Positions 23,015 through 33,784 of a stretch of 64,000 nt of DNA are shown here, in pieces (within the stretch, counting starts at the first letter, position 1; each line of letters opens with the position of its first letter). Source of the stretch: Eudorina sp. 2006-703-Eu-15 (taxonomy: Eukaryota; Chlorophyta; Chlorophyceae; Chlamydomonadales; Volvocaceae); the NCBI GenBank assembly GCA_003117195.1, contig BDSI01000088.1, positions 434,001-498,000 of the forward strand, read 5' to 3'. The translations under genes were made by a program, and so were the position numbers. Under the pieces are notes generated by a model. It was not told where the DNA came from, did not search any database, and saw only the letters and a program-made list of their open reading frames with translations.

Positions 23015-24376
23015 AATGATGAAAGGGCACGATCAGGCATGAGGTGGCGAGATGCGCCCGTGGCACCATGAGATGCCTGTTCCCGAGGCCGGCACAGATC
23101 TGCAAGCGCCACGCACGGATCTGATGCCAGCTGCATACGTCAGGGTCACGAGCTACACGGTCAAGTCTGATCCGGGAATCCGGGACCCATTAGGATTCCT
23201 TGCATACACACCGGTGTGTCAGCGCATACTTGCTGGAAAGGTGTCTCCCCACATAGAAACTGCGGCGCGGAAGGCATACATACCCTGCCATGATACCTTC
23301 CATTTCGACGAGGGCAGTACACTGCAGAAGGCTGCAAACGAGGCTTGACGAGACTCGCCTTCACGGTGGCGCCTGGTGCTGTAGTAGTGTGTGGATCACG
23401 GTTCATCAACAACAATGTTATTGCATGGATTACGGATTTCCTGACGGCGAGTGTAGCTGGGCGCACTTGCACGCATGGATAGACATGCACACTCGTTATC
23501 TGTACGCGCTTGGTTTCGCATGACCAGCCAGGCCTAACCTCTCATGTGGCGAAGTCCCTCGCACATTGCCAGGTTGAAGCGCGTGCAGAGGGTTCTTTCC
23601 CGCAACACACTACGATCGAGTTGGGGCGAGCGAGGGTTGAAAGCATACCACTGGATAGGGATGCGAAGGGACGAGCACGACACGCACGGAGGCCACCCCT
23701 GGGCATTCCCCAACATGAATGCCCACTCAAGATCTTGACTTGACAGCGAAGTAACATCGAACGTCATCGACGCCCCGCAGATCCTGCTGTGCGTTACACT
23801 GCCGGATCCGCGCCAACAGTACCGAGGACGTAATTGCGACATGTACGCTGCGACATGTAATGCCGTTGGGGCCTGTTGGGGCTTCCGCAGCGTACCTAGA
23901 GAAGGAGAGCATGCAAGAACGTGTAGAAAGCATGCCTTACCTCATCCGCGACGCGCCGTTCAGCGTGCTGTTCACAAGGGGAGACCAATACGGAAAACAT
24001 CTTATTCACCACATCAGATGATTGATGGATTGCCCTGCTGGTGACATGTTTCGCACCGGGAGTCGTGCTTTGCTTCGACGTTCCGTATGCGATGCAAACA
24101 CATGGATGCGATGCAAACCATTAGAACTCATGCATCTACACCATCCCATTATCTTCGGTTTAAAAGCTTTCAGATCCACATCGTCGCGATGAAACTTTGG
24201 ATGTGCAGCGTCAGTCTGGATGTACATGTCTGGAGCATTAGTCAAGTTATGTACCTGGGAAAATCCATAGTATTTTACAATTGATATTAATAATACTTTG
24301 TAGCTGGCTACTTACTGAACGCTGCCATGCGGACGGCGAAGATGACTTCCGGAAAGGCGGGCGCACGCCCGCGCGG
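23015..24376. other. Intergenic, no recognised gene
   Basis: The 3' flank of the RBBP9-like gene followed by sequence of mixed composition up to the MULE transposon. Short open frames show no family features. Confidence 0.4.
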
Positions 24377-24610
24377 ACACCCGGCCAATATGAGACGCCG
24401 CCCTGGAGCGGTGAAACATGCTTCGTTGCCAGTGCGGTTCACGCAACGGCAACGTGTCTACGTGTTATAGTTTTGATAGCACTGTTCGTTGCAATAAAGA
24501 GGCAGGGAGAAACTTGACATCTCCAAACTCGCGTTTGTCATGCAAGACCGGTTCACATAAGCTCCTTGCCAGGCAGCGTCCGTTGCATTTCCGCTTATAG
24601 CTATACGTTT
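24377..24610 (+). repeat. Left terminal inverted repeat of the MULE element
   Basis: About 235 bases matching the reverse complement of 28209-28442 with only a handful of substitutions, from ACACCCGGCC to GCTTATAGCTATACGTT. The high identity points to a fairly recent insertion. Confidence 0.9.
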
Positions 24611-25283
24611 CTTGACGGCTTTTAAAGAAGCGATATCCATTGCGACCAGAAATGATACCTCACACCTCTCAACTTCGACGTTTCCCCAGCAGCAGTCTTG
24701 TAATCCACCAAGAACCACACCGCCCTTATGTTTTCTGTGCTGAATAGCTAGTATGGCGAGGAGACATTCAAAAGCACATCAGGACGTGGGCTGAAATATG
24801 CCCAGGGCACATTGGTCTGGTCAAGGGCAACAGCGGGGTCCGTCACACATCAAGCCTTGTGACGATCGGGATCATTGTTGCACGGACGAACCGAGGTTGA
24901 GTATGTCTGATGCCTTTGACGTGTCCGTAGCAGACAAATGCCGGCGAGGCATGCACTGTGCGAGTTGGAACGTGTCTGATGCCTGTGACGTGTCCGTATC
25001 AGACAACTGTGTAGAGCAATTGGCGATTACAATCTCCTGCCGGTCCCATATCCGTATTCATATCCGCACAAGCTGTCTCGTGTCGAACACCGTACAGCCC
25101 CTGCTCGCCCTACACAGCCGCGCAAGCTGTCTCGTGTCGTATACCGTACAACACTATGTACTTGGCGTATGTACAATTCCGCGCACTCCACAAGGCGCTA
25201 GTCGGCGGAAACCTTCTTCCCCCTCCGCCGCCTGGTCTTGCCACCCAATCCCTCTCTGGGTTTCGTGGGCCTCCCGTGCCCGC

Positions 25284-27500
25284 TTACCCGCAACAGCTTC
25301 GGACCGTCCCCGGCCATCCCCGCCCCCGTTCCCGCCACCTCCGCGTGTCCCAACCCCTCCCGCGCCGCGTGGGCACCGCCAGCGACGCCGCCATCCACGG
25401 CGGCGCCCTCTTCATTTGGCGGCCCCGGTCCGTACTGATCCGCGAAGGCGCCACTACCAGCGCTGCCATCCGCCACGACTCCCACGGCTGCACGCTTTCG
25501 CTTGCGCCCGGGAACAGCGGCCGGAGCTTGTTGTGCGAATCCTGCCGGTTACCGCGCGCTGACGCTCCCGCCGAGCCTGGCACCAGACCGCCCGCTTCTT
25601 GCGGCGACCTTACACCGGCGTCGCCGCTGCCACGTGGCACGCCAGCCCCCGACGGCTTTGCACTCTGTGGCGTCAATGCACACGCGGCTGCTGCAGATGG
25701 TTCCGCCGCTGCCCCTGTCAACTGAGACACCGCGTGCCGCAGCTGCTCCTCCGTCATGCCATCCACCATGCGGCCGAAGCGCTCTTTGACTTCTGTCGGG
25801 TGGATGGCAGCCTGCACCACCGCGCCACGCCCGTCGGCAGCCCGCGCCACATACTGAGGGGGCGCGGTGCTGCCCCACATCACCGGATGCTCGAACTCGG
25901 ACGCCCGGCCCTCCAGCTCCTTCAGCCGTGACAGCGTTTGTTTGCCTACACGCTCCGCCAACTCCTCTGTGACCGGGTCCGGTGCCGGTGGCAGGGGCTT
26001 CGCAAGCGATTGCGCCAGGCGCTCCTGTCCGCTGCGGCTGGCTTGGGCGACAGCCGCCAGCGAGATGGCCTGCTGTAACGCCCCGTTCGCCCGCAGGTCT
26101 GGGGAGAGCGGCAGGGGTATTGTTGACACGACGCTGTGAGGGCACAGCCCGTGGCAGTGGAAGGCGCTGCAGGAGCAGTGGACCTCCGGGCCCAGCGTGA
26201 CCACGGGCGCGTGTGGCAGCAAACGGCCCGGCTGACCAGGGGCCGGAGCCGGTCCCAACAGCGCGGCCATGTCCGGGTACTGATGGACCGGGTAGACATC
26301 ACTGCCCGCCCCTCCACCCGGTGACTCCCGGCGCCGCAGCTTGTCGTGCGTCAACAGCACCTCCGCGCCGGCAGTCAGGAGGCGGAACGTCACCTGAACC
26401 CTTGCGACGGCTGCGGCAGCACCCCCGGCCGCGTCGTCACGTCCACTGGCTTCGGCGGCCGAGACTGCACTGTACGTGGCCTCCGCAACGGCCTCCAGGT
26501 GCTTGCAGACACGCGCATACCTGGCCGAGGGACAGGAGCACGTCGCATCGGCAAGGCACACGTGGTACTCCGTAGGTCGCTGTTGCTGCCGCTGCTGTTC
26601 CTCACGGGCATCATCGGAGTCGTAGTCCTGGCTGCCACCCGCCACACCGCCATTGGAGCCGTTCTCAACACTGTCCATGCTCCGCACCAGCACCAGGCCC
26701 AGCGCGGGAACGCAGCACTGCATGGACTGCTGCGCGCTCTGCACCAGCGACGTCACCTTGTGCTGGTGGATCAAGACCCTGCGCGCCTGGTTGGACGTGC
26801 GCAGCTGGTGGCGTCGCAGCGACGCGTCGCGGATTTGCTGTGGCATCACCTGCAAAAGGAAAGGATACGCGACAGGGAAGGGTCGGGGTAAAGGGTATGG
26901 TGCCTTAGGCCTACTTTGGGCTTGGCACTGCACCGTTGAACACAGAGAAGTAGCTAATAGGAAAAGTACCCCGTGCTGCTCTTACCTGGGTCACGACGAC
27001 ACGGACGAGCTCCGATAGTGACGACTTGGTGCGGTGGTTCAGGAAGCTGTGCTTGAGCGTTTGCCAGAAGCGCTCTAGGTGGTTGGTCGTGGTCATGTCC
27101 AGCTGTCGGCCGAAGGTCGCCCACCTGTGGATGGGAAATAAGGAAGACGAGAGCTTATACTCTTGCTGTGCGGCCTTACACCACGGTGGACGGGTCCCCT
27201 GTCAACTCACGAAGCCACCCCGCACAGCCCATCTTAGCCGGTAACATACCTGTTCGCCTGACGCCCTCCCCAGTTCTGCTGGTAGTAGGCGACGAACCCC
27301 GGGACGGACTTGACGCACTACAGGTCCAAAAAGTCCGCCTCGGCCCGGGCAAAGGCAGAGTACGTCCGCGCAAAGACCAACGGGCGCAGAGCGTCGAGCA
27401 CTTCCGCGCGGGTTGCCTTGCTGATGGGAGCCGCCTTCAGGACCCTGTCCACCGCTTGACACGTGTGGAAGACGCAGAAGGCAAACTCCAGCCCCGTACT
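25284..27500 (-). pseudogene. MULE transposase with SWIM zinc finger, interrupted by a stop
   Basis: Minus-strand exons visible: about 27500-27250, 27124-26986 and 26849-25284. The first holds FAFCVFHTCQAVDRVLKAAP and FVAYYQQNWGGRQANR, typical of the Cys/His helix and the region before the last acid of MULE DDE transposases. It has an in-frame TAG at 27320-27318 between FLDL and CVKSV. The second holds WATFGRQLDMTTTNHLERFW (the T-T-N-x-x-E-R-F motif). The third holds the SWIM finger CSCPSARYARVCKH and a second finger-like CSCSAFHCHGLCPH, then a Pro/Ala-rich tail of about 270 residues. The first catalytic acids should lie further right (27500-28100) but were not resolved. The stop may be real decay or a sequencing error. 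Confidence 0.75.
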
Positions 27501-28208
27501 ATGGTTCCTGGCGCTGCGCCTGCGCTCCTGCTCCGGTGGTACACTTGCTTGCCGACACGCAGTGCTGGGCTGTTAAATGTCGGTACCGGGAGAGGGCCAG
27601 CCGTTGCTGTTGCTGCTGGTGCTGCGCCTGTCCCACCAAGTGGCGACAGCGCTGCTCCGGCAGCGCTTCCGGCCTGGGCCCGTTGCGCGGCATGCAGAGA
27701 GCTGCCAGGTCCGGTACCTGACCTGGTGCCTTGTGGGCTGGGCCTTTCGGCGCAGCCTGTCCTCACCTACACGTAGCACAGGACACAGCCAAATTGGATT
27801 CGCTTCTGCCGAGCGTGACAAATCCTTCAGCCACCTGACCCAGACGGTGCGCGAGCTGCGCGCTTGATGCGGTCTGTTGGGCGTATGGCACAATGCGCGG
27901 CGCACATCCTTCGCTGCTGGCTTACCCGGTAGCGCTCTTGGTCAAAGCTCGCCCTAAGGCCCACTGTTCCAAGGTCCGAGATGCTGATGCAGTCCTCCTC
28001 GTCAGAGCTGCTGTCCTCGTTGTCTTCATTTACGGGGTCGAGCGCTGGTTGGCGTTGATTGCCCATATCAACACGAGGTTGGGTAACTAGGTGCGTGTCG
28101 TCGTGAAGAAAAGCTTCATGGTCGCAAGCGCACTGTTGTGCCCGGGACACTCGGATGTGGACTGAAAAAAGTTACCGTTGATTGCCTTAGGAAAGCGTTT
28201 GGGTCTAA

Positions 28209-28442
28209 GAACGTATAGCTATAAGCGGATATGCAACGGACGCTGCCTGGCAAGGAGCTTATGTGAACCGGTCTTGCATGACAAACGCGAGTTTGGAGAT
28301 GTCAAGTTTCTCCCTGCATCTTTATTGCAACGAACAGTGCTATCAAACCTATAACATGTAGACACGTTGCCGTTGCGTGAACCGCACTGACAACGAAGCA
28401 TGTTTCACCGCTCCAGGGCGGCGTCTCATATTGGCCGGGTGT
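28209..28442 (-). repeat. Right terminal inverted repeat of the MULE element
   Basis: Reverse complement of 24377-24610 with a few substitutions. The outer end is GGCCGGGTGT. Confidence 0.9.
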
Positions 28443-29196
28443 CGCGGACGGTATGCAAGGCGGAACACACCCGTACGTCCTGTTTTTCATTTGCTGAAGA
28501 GCTTCGGTTCTTTGGACATGCACGTTATACTCTATAAATAGTTCTGTGTAGAATGTGATACTGCCTCGTTCCGGACACGCTTAATAGACGACACACAAAG
28601 GTACGACTAAACATTTACAGTATGCCTGCTTATATACTGCTTAAATAATTCTGTGTAGGTTGTGCCACTGCTTCATTGCGGACATGCTTGCTGCTGCTGA
28701 TGATGATGTTACAAGCTTCTTGAGCTCGTAAGGCCCAGACGAGCCAGGAGGCTCATGGACCACGAACCTCAACAAACAAAAGAAAAAGAAAATAAAAGAA
28801 AGAGAAAAAGAGTAGAAAAACTTTTAGAGAAACAATGGTGTCGAAGAAAATGCTTGCTGGACAACGGTACGACTCATGATCTGAAACATTTCCAGTATGC
28901 CTGCTTGACGACGGCCACACAAGATCGACCCGAGGTACTCAGGCCATGACATCTTGCGCGATTATGCAATGCCTTGCTGTCGTACAAACGTATGGGGTTG
29001 CGAGTAGGGAAAGTACTTGCAGCTGTTACAGCTGCATCTCCTTTGCCATGATCTAAGGTTGACTTGTGCTCCATTTTAGGTTTATTTTCGCCCCTAACTG
29101 TGAATGCCCTCTAGTTAGCCGAAGCTCTATTCCGCCCGACACCGTCAAGACAGCACCTCGTTATACGCAAATTTATGGATCATATATAACCAGAAA
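28443..29196. other. Intergenic; includes A-rich tract at about 28765-28830
   Basis: Sequence between the transposon and the Leu-rich repeat-like gene. The A/G-rich tract on the plus strand could be the decayed tail of a retroposed sequence, but no body is recognised. The promoter and 5' untranslated region of the next gene should be near the right end. Confidence 0.4.
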
Positions 29197-30617
29197 ATGG
29201 CGCGCTCGACGCCATCGTCAGAGTCATCGACCGTTCACACCCTTTCTCAGGAACCGCCGTCGCTTCTTTCAGTCCTTAAGGCGCTCCCTGCAGATTGCGT
29301 TCGAAACAACTTAGTGTCGGCTTTTGGCAGGTATACCTGAAAAACCACTGTGCCGGGTGCCTAACCTGGGGCGTGAGGACATAGGCTGCCTTCGTGCACT
29401 TGGTGGACAGCCATGGCGTTCATATTATTGGGATTCAGCCACTCGACGTCCAAGGGACGGTCTGGTTTATGGCCATGTAACGTCACATTCAGTTTGTTCC
29501 GCTGACCCAGGTTGTGTAGACAGACTTGGGTCCTGACTGAAATCGTACCCAACGTTCGCATCAACGCAGGCTCACTAACTCTTTTCCGGCATGCGAACGG
29601 ACTGATTGACCCCGTAGGTTGAGCGATGTTGACGGTGGCCGCTCCCGCCCGCCCATCGGCGGGCACCAGTGGCTGCCGGGGCAGTGGACGCCCGTGCTCT
29701 ACGGCCTCTCGCACGACTGGCGCGCCTACGCGCGCTGCGTCCTTACCCGGAGCATCACAGTCGACCTCGCCATCGCCGTCTCACTGCAGCGCCCCAGCAG
29801 CATCGCCAACCCGTCGGACTCCCTGGAGTCCTTCCTGCTCGGCTTCCCCAGCCTGCAGCATTTGACCGTCCTAGCGGGCAACGGCGGCGCACCAGTCGAC
29901 GACTCCTCCAAACCCGCCAACAGCGGCCACATGGGCGGCAGCAGCACACTCCTCGCCATGGCGGAGGCTGTGAACGTGGCCCTGGCGGCACAGCAGCTGC
30001 TCCGCCTGGAACACCCTGGCGTTCCCAGCCAGAACGGCGGCGGCGGTGACGGCGGCGGCCCGGGCCCGAGGCTCACCTCCTTGGAGCTCCGACTACACCC
30101 CGCCGTGTGGCGGGCTCTCCGCGGCTCCGACCCAGATGAATTTCTGTCTCGCGTCGTGGCATCCCATCCCTCCCTGGAGAGCTTGGCGCTCAATGTCGCC
30201 GCTCCGCAAATGCCCGGGCCGTCGCTGCCGTCCTCGCCGTCGCCCGGTGCAGCGCCAGGCACGACTGCCGGGGAGGGGCCGGTGGCGGTGGTCGGCGTGG
30301 CGGCACTAGCGGCGCTCCAGGGGCTCTCGCGGCTGTGCTTCGTGGGCCCTATCGTGGTGGAGGGCCTGGCGGGGCTGGTGCAGCTGCAGGTACCACTTGT
30401 TGCGGCTTTGGCGGGTGGTTCGAGGCAAGGGGCAGCTTGGAAAGGCTACCCGTGCTTGGAAGGGGGTCTTGCTGCCTACCTCGTCTCGGTGTAGTGGTTC
30501 CAAGAGTCGAGCGGCTGCCTCATGCTGCCTGAGAACATATGTGTGCAGCCAAGCAAAGGATTGAATCGGTCGAGTTTGAACTAGGGACATGTTGCCCACA
30601 GTCGTGCTGACCCGTGT

Positions 30618-30696
<79 letters not shown>

Positions 30697-30728
30697 CTTG
30701 CCTGCCTGCCTGCCTGCCTGCCTGCCTG

Positions 30729-30815
<87 letters not shown>

Positions 30816-30833
30816 CCCTGCCTGCCTGCCTGC

Positions 30834-30865
<32 letters not shown>

Positions 30866-33784
30866 TCTGTCTGTCTGTCTGCCTGCCTGCCTGTCTGTCT
30901 GTCTGTCTGTCTGCCGTGCCTGTCTGCCGTGTCTGTTGCGGGAATCACAATGTGTGGGTCATCCCTGTCGCGGTTGTCCTCTTATCCTCTTGCGGACTAT
31001 CACGGACTCGGAGCACGCCATCGTTCACAGTGCTCCAACCAGTACTAATTAACCTCTTTTTAACCTGCCACTTGAGGGGGGGGCGGGGAATGCGTGCAGC
31101 TGTACCAGCCAGTCTCTTTCCGGGGAGGTGAGGCCCCTTGGGCTTCTCGTTCCTGCAGCGCCGCTACCATGCCGGGACCCGGTCACCCTCTCGCGCCACT
31201 GGGTGCCGTTGCCCGACTGGCACGTCCGCTCCCTTGCAAGGCAGATGCGGCGACCCGCCGAAGCGCAGGCGTTCTGTTGACCGAACCTCGTTTCCGTTGG
31301 TGCTTTCCTGACCGCAGGCTCTGACCTTGGAGGGCGTCGTCCCCACGTTCACGCAGGACGCGTTGACTGCCTTAACGGCGCTCTCCTCCCTGCGGCTGTC
31401 CGACAGCCATCTGCGGCCGACACCCTCCGCGCCGCCCATCAGCCACACTCTGGGCCCTTCTGCCGCCGCGCTGACCCAGTTGAACCTGAGCCGCGCATTC
31501 AGAAACCTCCGCGCGCTGCACCTCCCCAATGTGGCCGTCGGGCCGCGTGAATGGCCGGCATTGGTGGCCCTATCGCCCACGCTACTGGACCTCGAGCTAG
31601 CCAACCTGACACCTCAGCCGCCGGCCGGCTCCGCCGCACCAGCGGCGGAGGTACGTTCTGCGTCTGCCGCTGCGGCGGCGGCGGCGGCGCACGCGGCCGG
31701 CGGTGTCGTGCCGGAGTGGTTCCTGCGCGCTACAGTCGGCGACGAGGTGGCGTACAGCAGTGGCAGCGGCTATGGCCAACCGGGGTCGGCCGGCAGCGGT
31801 AGCGGTGGCAACAAGTGGAACCTGGCCGGCAGCCATAACAGTCCGTCCGGAAAAGCTGGCGCGGGCGGGGCCGTGTCCCGCTGCCCGTTCGCGGCCTTGG
31901 CAGGCGACGGCAACGGCGGTTCCGCGGGCACGGCGGTGCACCGCACAGGCGGCGGTGGCGGCGCTGGCGGCCGCGTAGTCGGCTTGCTGAAAGGATTGCG
32001 GCGGCTGTCGCTTTGGGAGTACATAGCGCCGGGGCAGATGGTGGAGGCGCTGCAGCTGGTGCCAGACCTGAAGGAGCTTCGGGTGCGGCGATGTCGGAGA
32101 GCGATGCAGGGGCACTTTGAGAACCTGGGGTGGTTATGTAAAGGAGGGCAAGTTTGGACGAACCCACCATATGCTGGGGTTGGTCTTCAGTTGAAGTCGG
32201 GAGCCTTCTCGCATGATGCTTCTCTCGCTTGCTTGTCCGAGGTGTACAGGTGTTGTGCCTAGCTAGCTGACATGGTCGCCGCTAGTTCGCACGCCTCCTC
32301 CCTCTAGAGACTCTGCGGGTCCTTCCGCCCCACCGTGGCCGCCGGCTTTGGGGCAGCGGAATGCCGAGTGCGCGTGTCCTTAGGCGGTGGGCTTGTAGAT
32401 CGATGGTGTGTCAGGGGAAGGACCCTTTCCGCTGTGGGGGTATGGATGCGCGAGGCACACGTGTGCTTACAGAAATGTCACTCGGGTTCAAGGGGCGACG
32501 GCGTCGGAAGCCGGTGTGCCTTCTCGTTTGCACGTCCTTTCGACCGCATGCGGGACACGCGGGGCGGTCCTCCGAGTTGAACTGCACTGCCGTCCCTGGT
32601 GCTTGAGCTTACATGTGGGGCTGTGGCTCTGGCTCTCGACGCGGTGCTGCCTACCTGATCCCTACCTGATTACCAAACCCGCTGTATCCCAGCGCACACG
32701 CAACCACGTCCTCGCTTGTCTTCGACCGCCCTTCCGCACTTGGCGCGCAGGCGTCATTGCTGCTGGACGATCCGCCGGATGTGCCCGCTGCGGGGCTGCG
32801 TCCCGCTGCCGTGGCGGTGCTGCGGCCGCTGGCGGAGGCGCTGCGCTCCGTGAGCGACGTGCGCCTGTCGGTGAGCTGCGACCCGGCCGCCGTCACGGGC
32901 CAACTGGCGGGGCTGTTCCTCATGGACAGCGGCCTGGCGGACGTGGCGGGCATCCAGGGCCTGTCGCTGACGGTGTGGGTGGCGGCGGAGACGCAGCTGG
33001 GGTCGCTGGCAGCGCTGCGACAGCTGCGCAGCTTGGAACTCACTTTGGGCAAGCAGGAGCAGGTGAGGGGGAGGCAAGCCGGGGAAACCGGGGGAAACGG
33101 TGGATCTGGGGAAACTGGGGAAGAGTTGGCGGGGATCCCCGGTGTATGTGAATGTTGGAGCCTTGAGTGACTGTTACTAATTTCTGTGCAGAGTAGTCAG
33201 AAACCCGCCCGGACGGCACGCCTCGGGTGGGCTTCGCATCAAACAAATCGTCTCGCAACGCGCAGGAGTCGGAGCTGTCGGTGCTGACCCGGCTGGAGCG
33301 CCTCTCCTACCTGTCGCTGCGCATCATCCCGGGCATATGGAACGAGATCCAGGGCCGCACCGGCCGTGTCACCGCGGGCGCCGCGCTGCGCCTGGCCATG
33401 TCCTTCGCCGCGGGCCAGGTGCTCCTCCTCGTGGCGGACGTGCACAGGGAGATCTGCGAGGACGAGGCCATCTCGTTGGTGAAGTCGGTGGAGATGACCA
33501 CGGGCCAGCCGGGGGCCGCCTGGGCCGTGTCGGCGTGGGTTGAGGAGACGGCGGAGTGCATCATGGGGCTGGGGCCAAGCGCAGGAGGCTCGGCGACGTT
33601 GGGCGGCGGCGGCGGGGGCGGCGGCGAGGGGCCCGTGCTGCGCGTGGTGTGGACACCGGAGCTGGTGCGGCGGCTGCTGGGGGTGGTGTCCGCGGTCGAG
33701 GGGCGCGGCGGCGGCAGGGATGGCCTGACGGTGACCTTCATGGGGTCGGAGGAGGAGCGGCTGGGGCGCGTGCTGGGGAGCTGA
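29197..33784 (+). CDS. Leu-rich repeat-like protein, volvocine type, function unknown
   Basis: Exons: 29197-29330, 29618-30389, 31318-32082, 32308-32373, 32751-33062, 33266-33784. With these borders the frame closes at 855 residues. The limits of exons 3 and 4 are my best fit, while the others are firm. The N-terminus (LLSVLKALPADCVRNNLVSAFG) recalls the helix of an F-box-like motif but is not diagnostic. Then come irregular Leu-rich strands: FPSLQHLTVLAG, LTSLELRLHPAVWRAL, HPSLESLALNV, LSRLCFVGPIVVEGLAGLVQ, LTALSSLRLSDSHL, LRALHLPNV, LLDLELANL, GLRRLSLWEYI, LKELR, LRSLELTLGK and LERLSYLSLRII. Such folds bind proteins. Gly/Ala-rich insertions interrupt them. Intron 2 holds a CCTG array of about 300 bases. 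No membrane segment or signal peptide. I cannot assign a role. Confidence 0.7.
30617..30915. repeat. Giant (CCTG)n array grading into (CTGT)n, intron 2 of the LRR-like gene
   Basis: About 300 bases of CCTG tetranucleotides with rare slips (single-base losses and a few CTGT and CTTG variants), ending in CTGT units. It produces long spurious open frames on both strands. Confidence 0.95.

Larger units (their letters stand above)
24377..28442. mobile_element. Mutator-like (MULE) DNA transposon with long terminal inverted repeats
   Basis: About 4.07 kb bounded by inverted repeats of about 235 bases that begin ACACCCGGCCAATATGAGAC at the left end and have its complement at the right. The exact 5-base word CGCGG abuts both ends (24372-24376 and 28443-28447); a 9-base comparison matches at 6 of 9, so the true target duplication is uncertain. 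The minus strand carries a transposase with a MULE-like core and a SWIM zinc finger. Internal direct repeats lie near 24907/24970 and 25071/25123. The core has an in-frame stop, so this copy is probably non-autonomous now. Confidence 0.8.

Noticed and set aside
24377..28442. KDZ/Zisupton-type element (also reported with SWIM fingers)
   Set aside because: The WATFGRQ, TTNHLERFWQTLK and C-x-x-x-H helix pattern fits MULE DDE transposases better, though the short target duplication keeps some doubt.
30520..31131. Open frames on both strands across the CCTG array
   Set aside because: They are only translations of the tetranucleotide repeat (LPAC and AGRQ periodicity) inside an intron.
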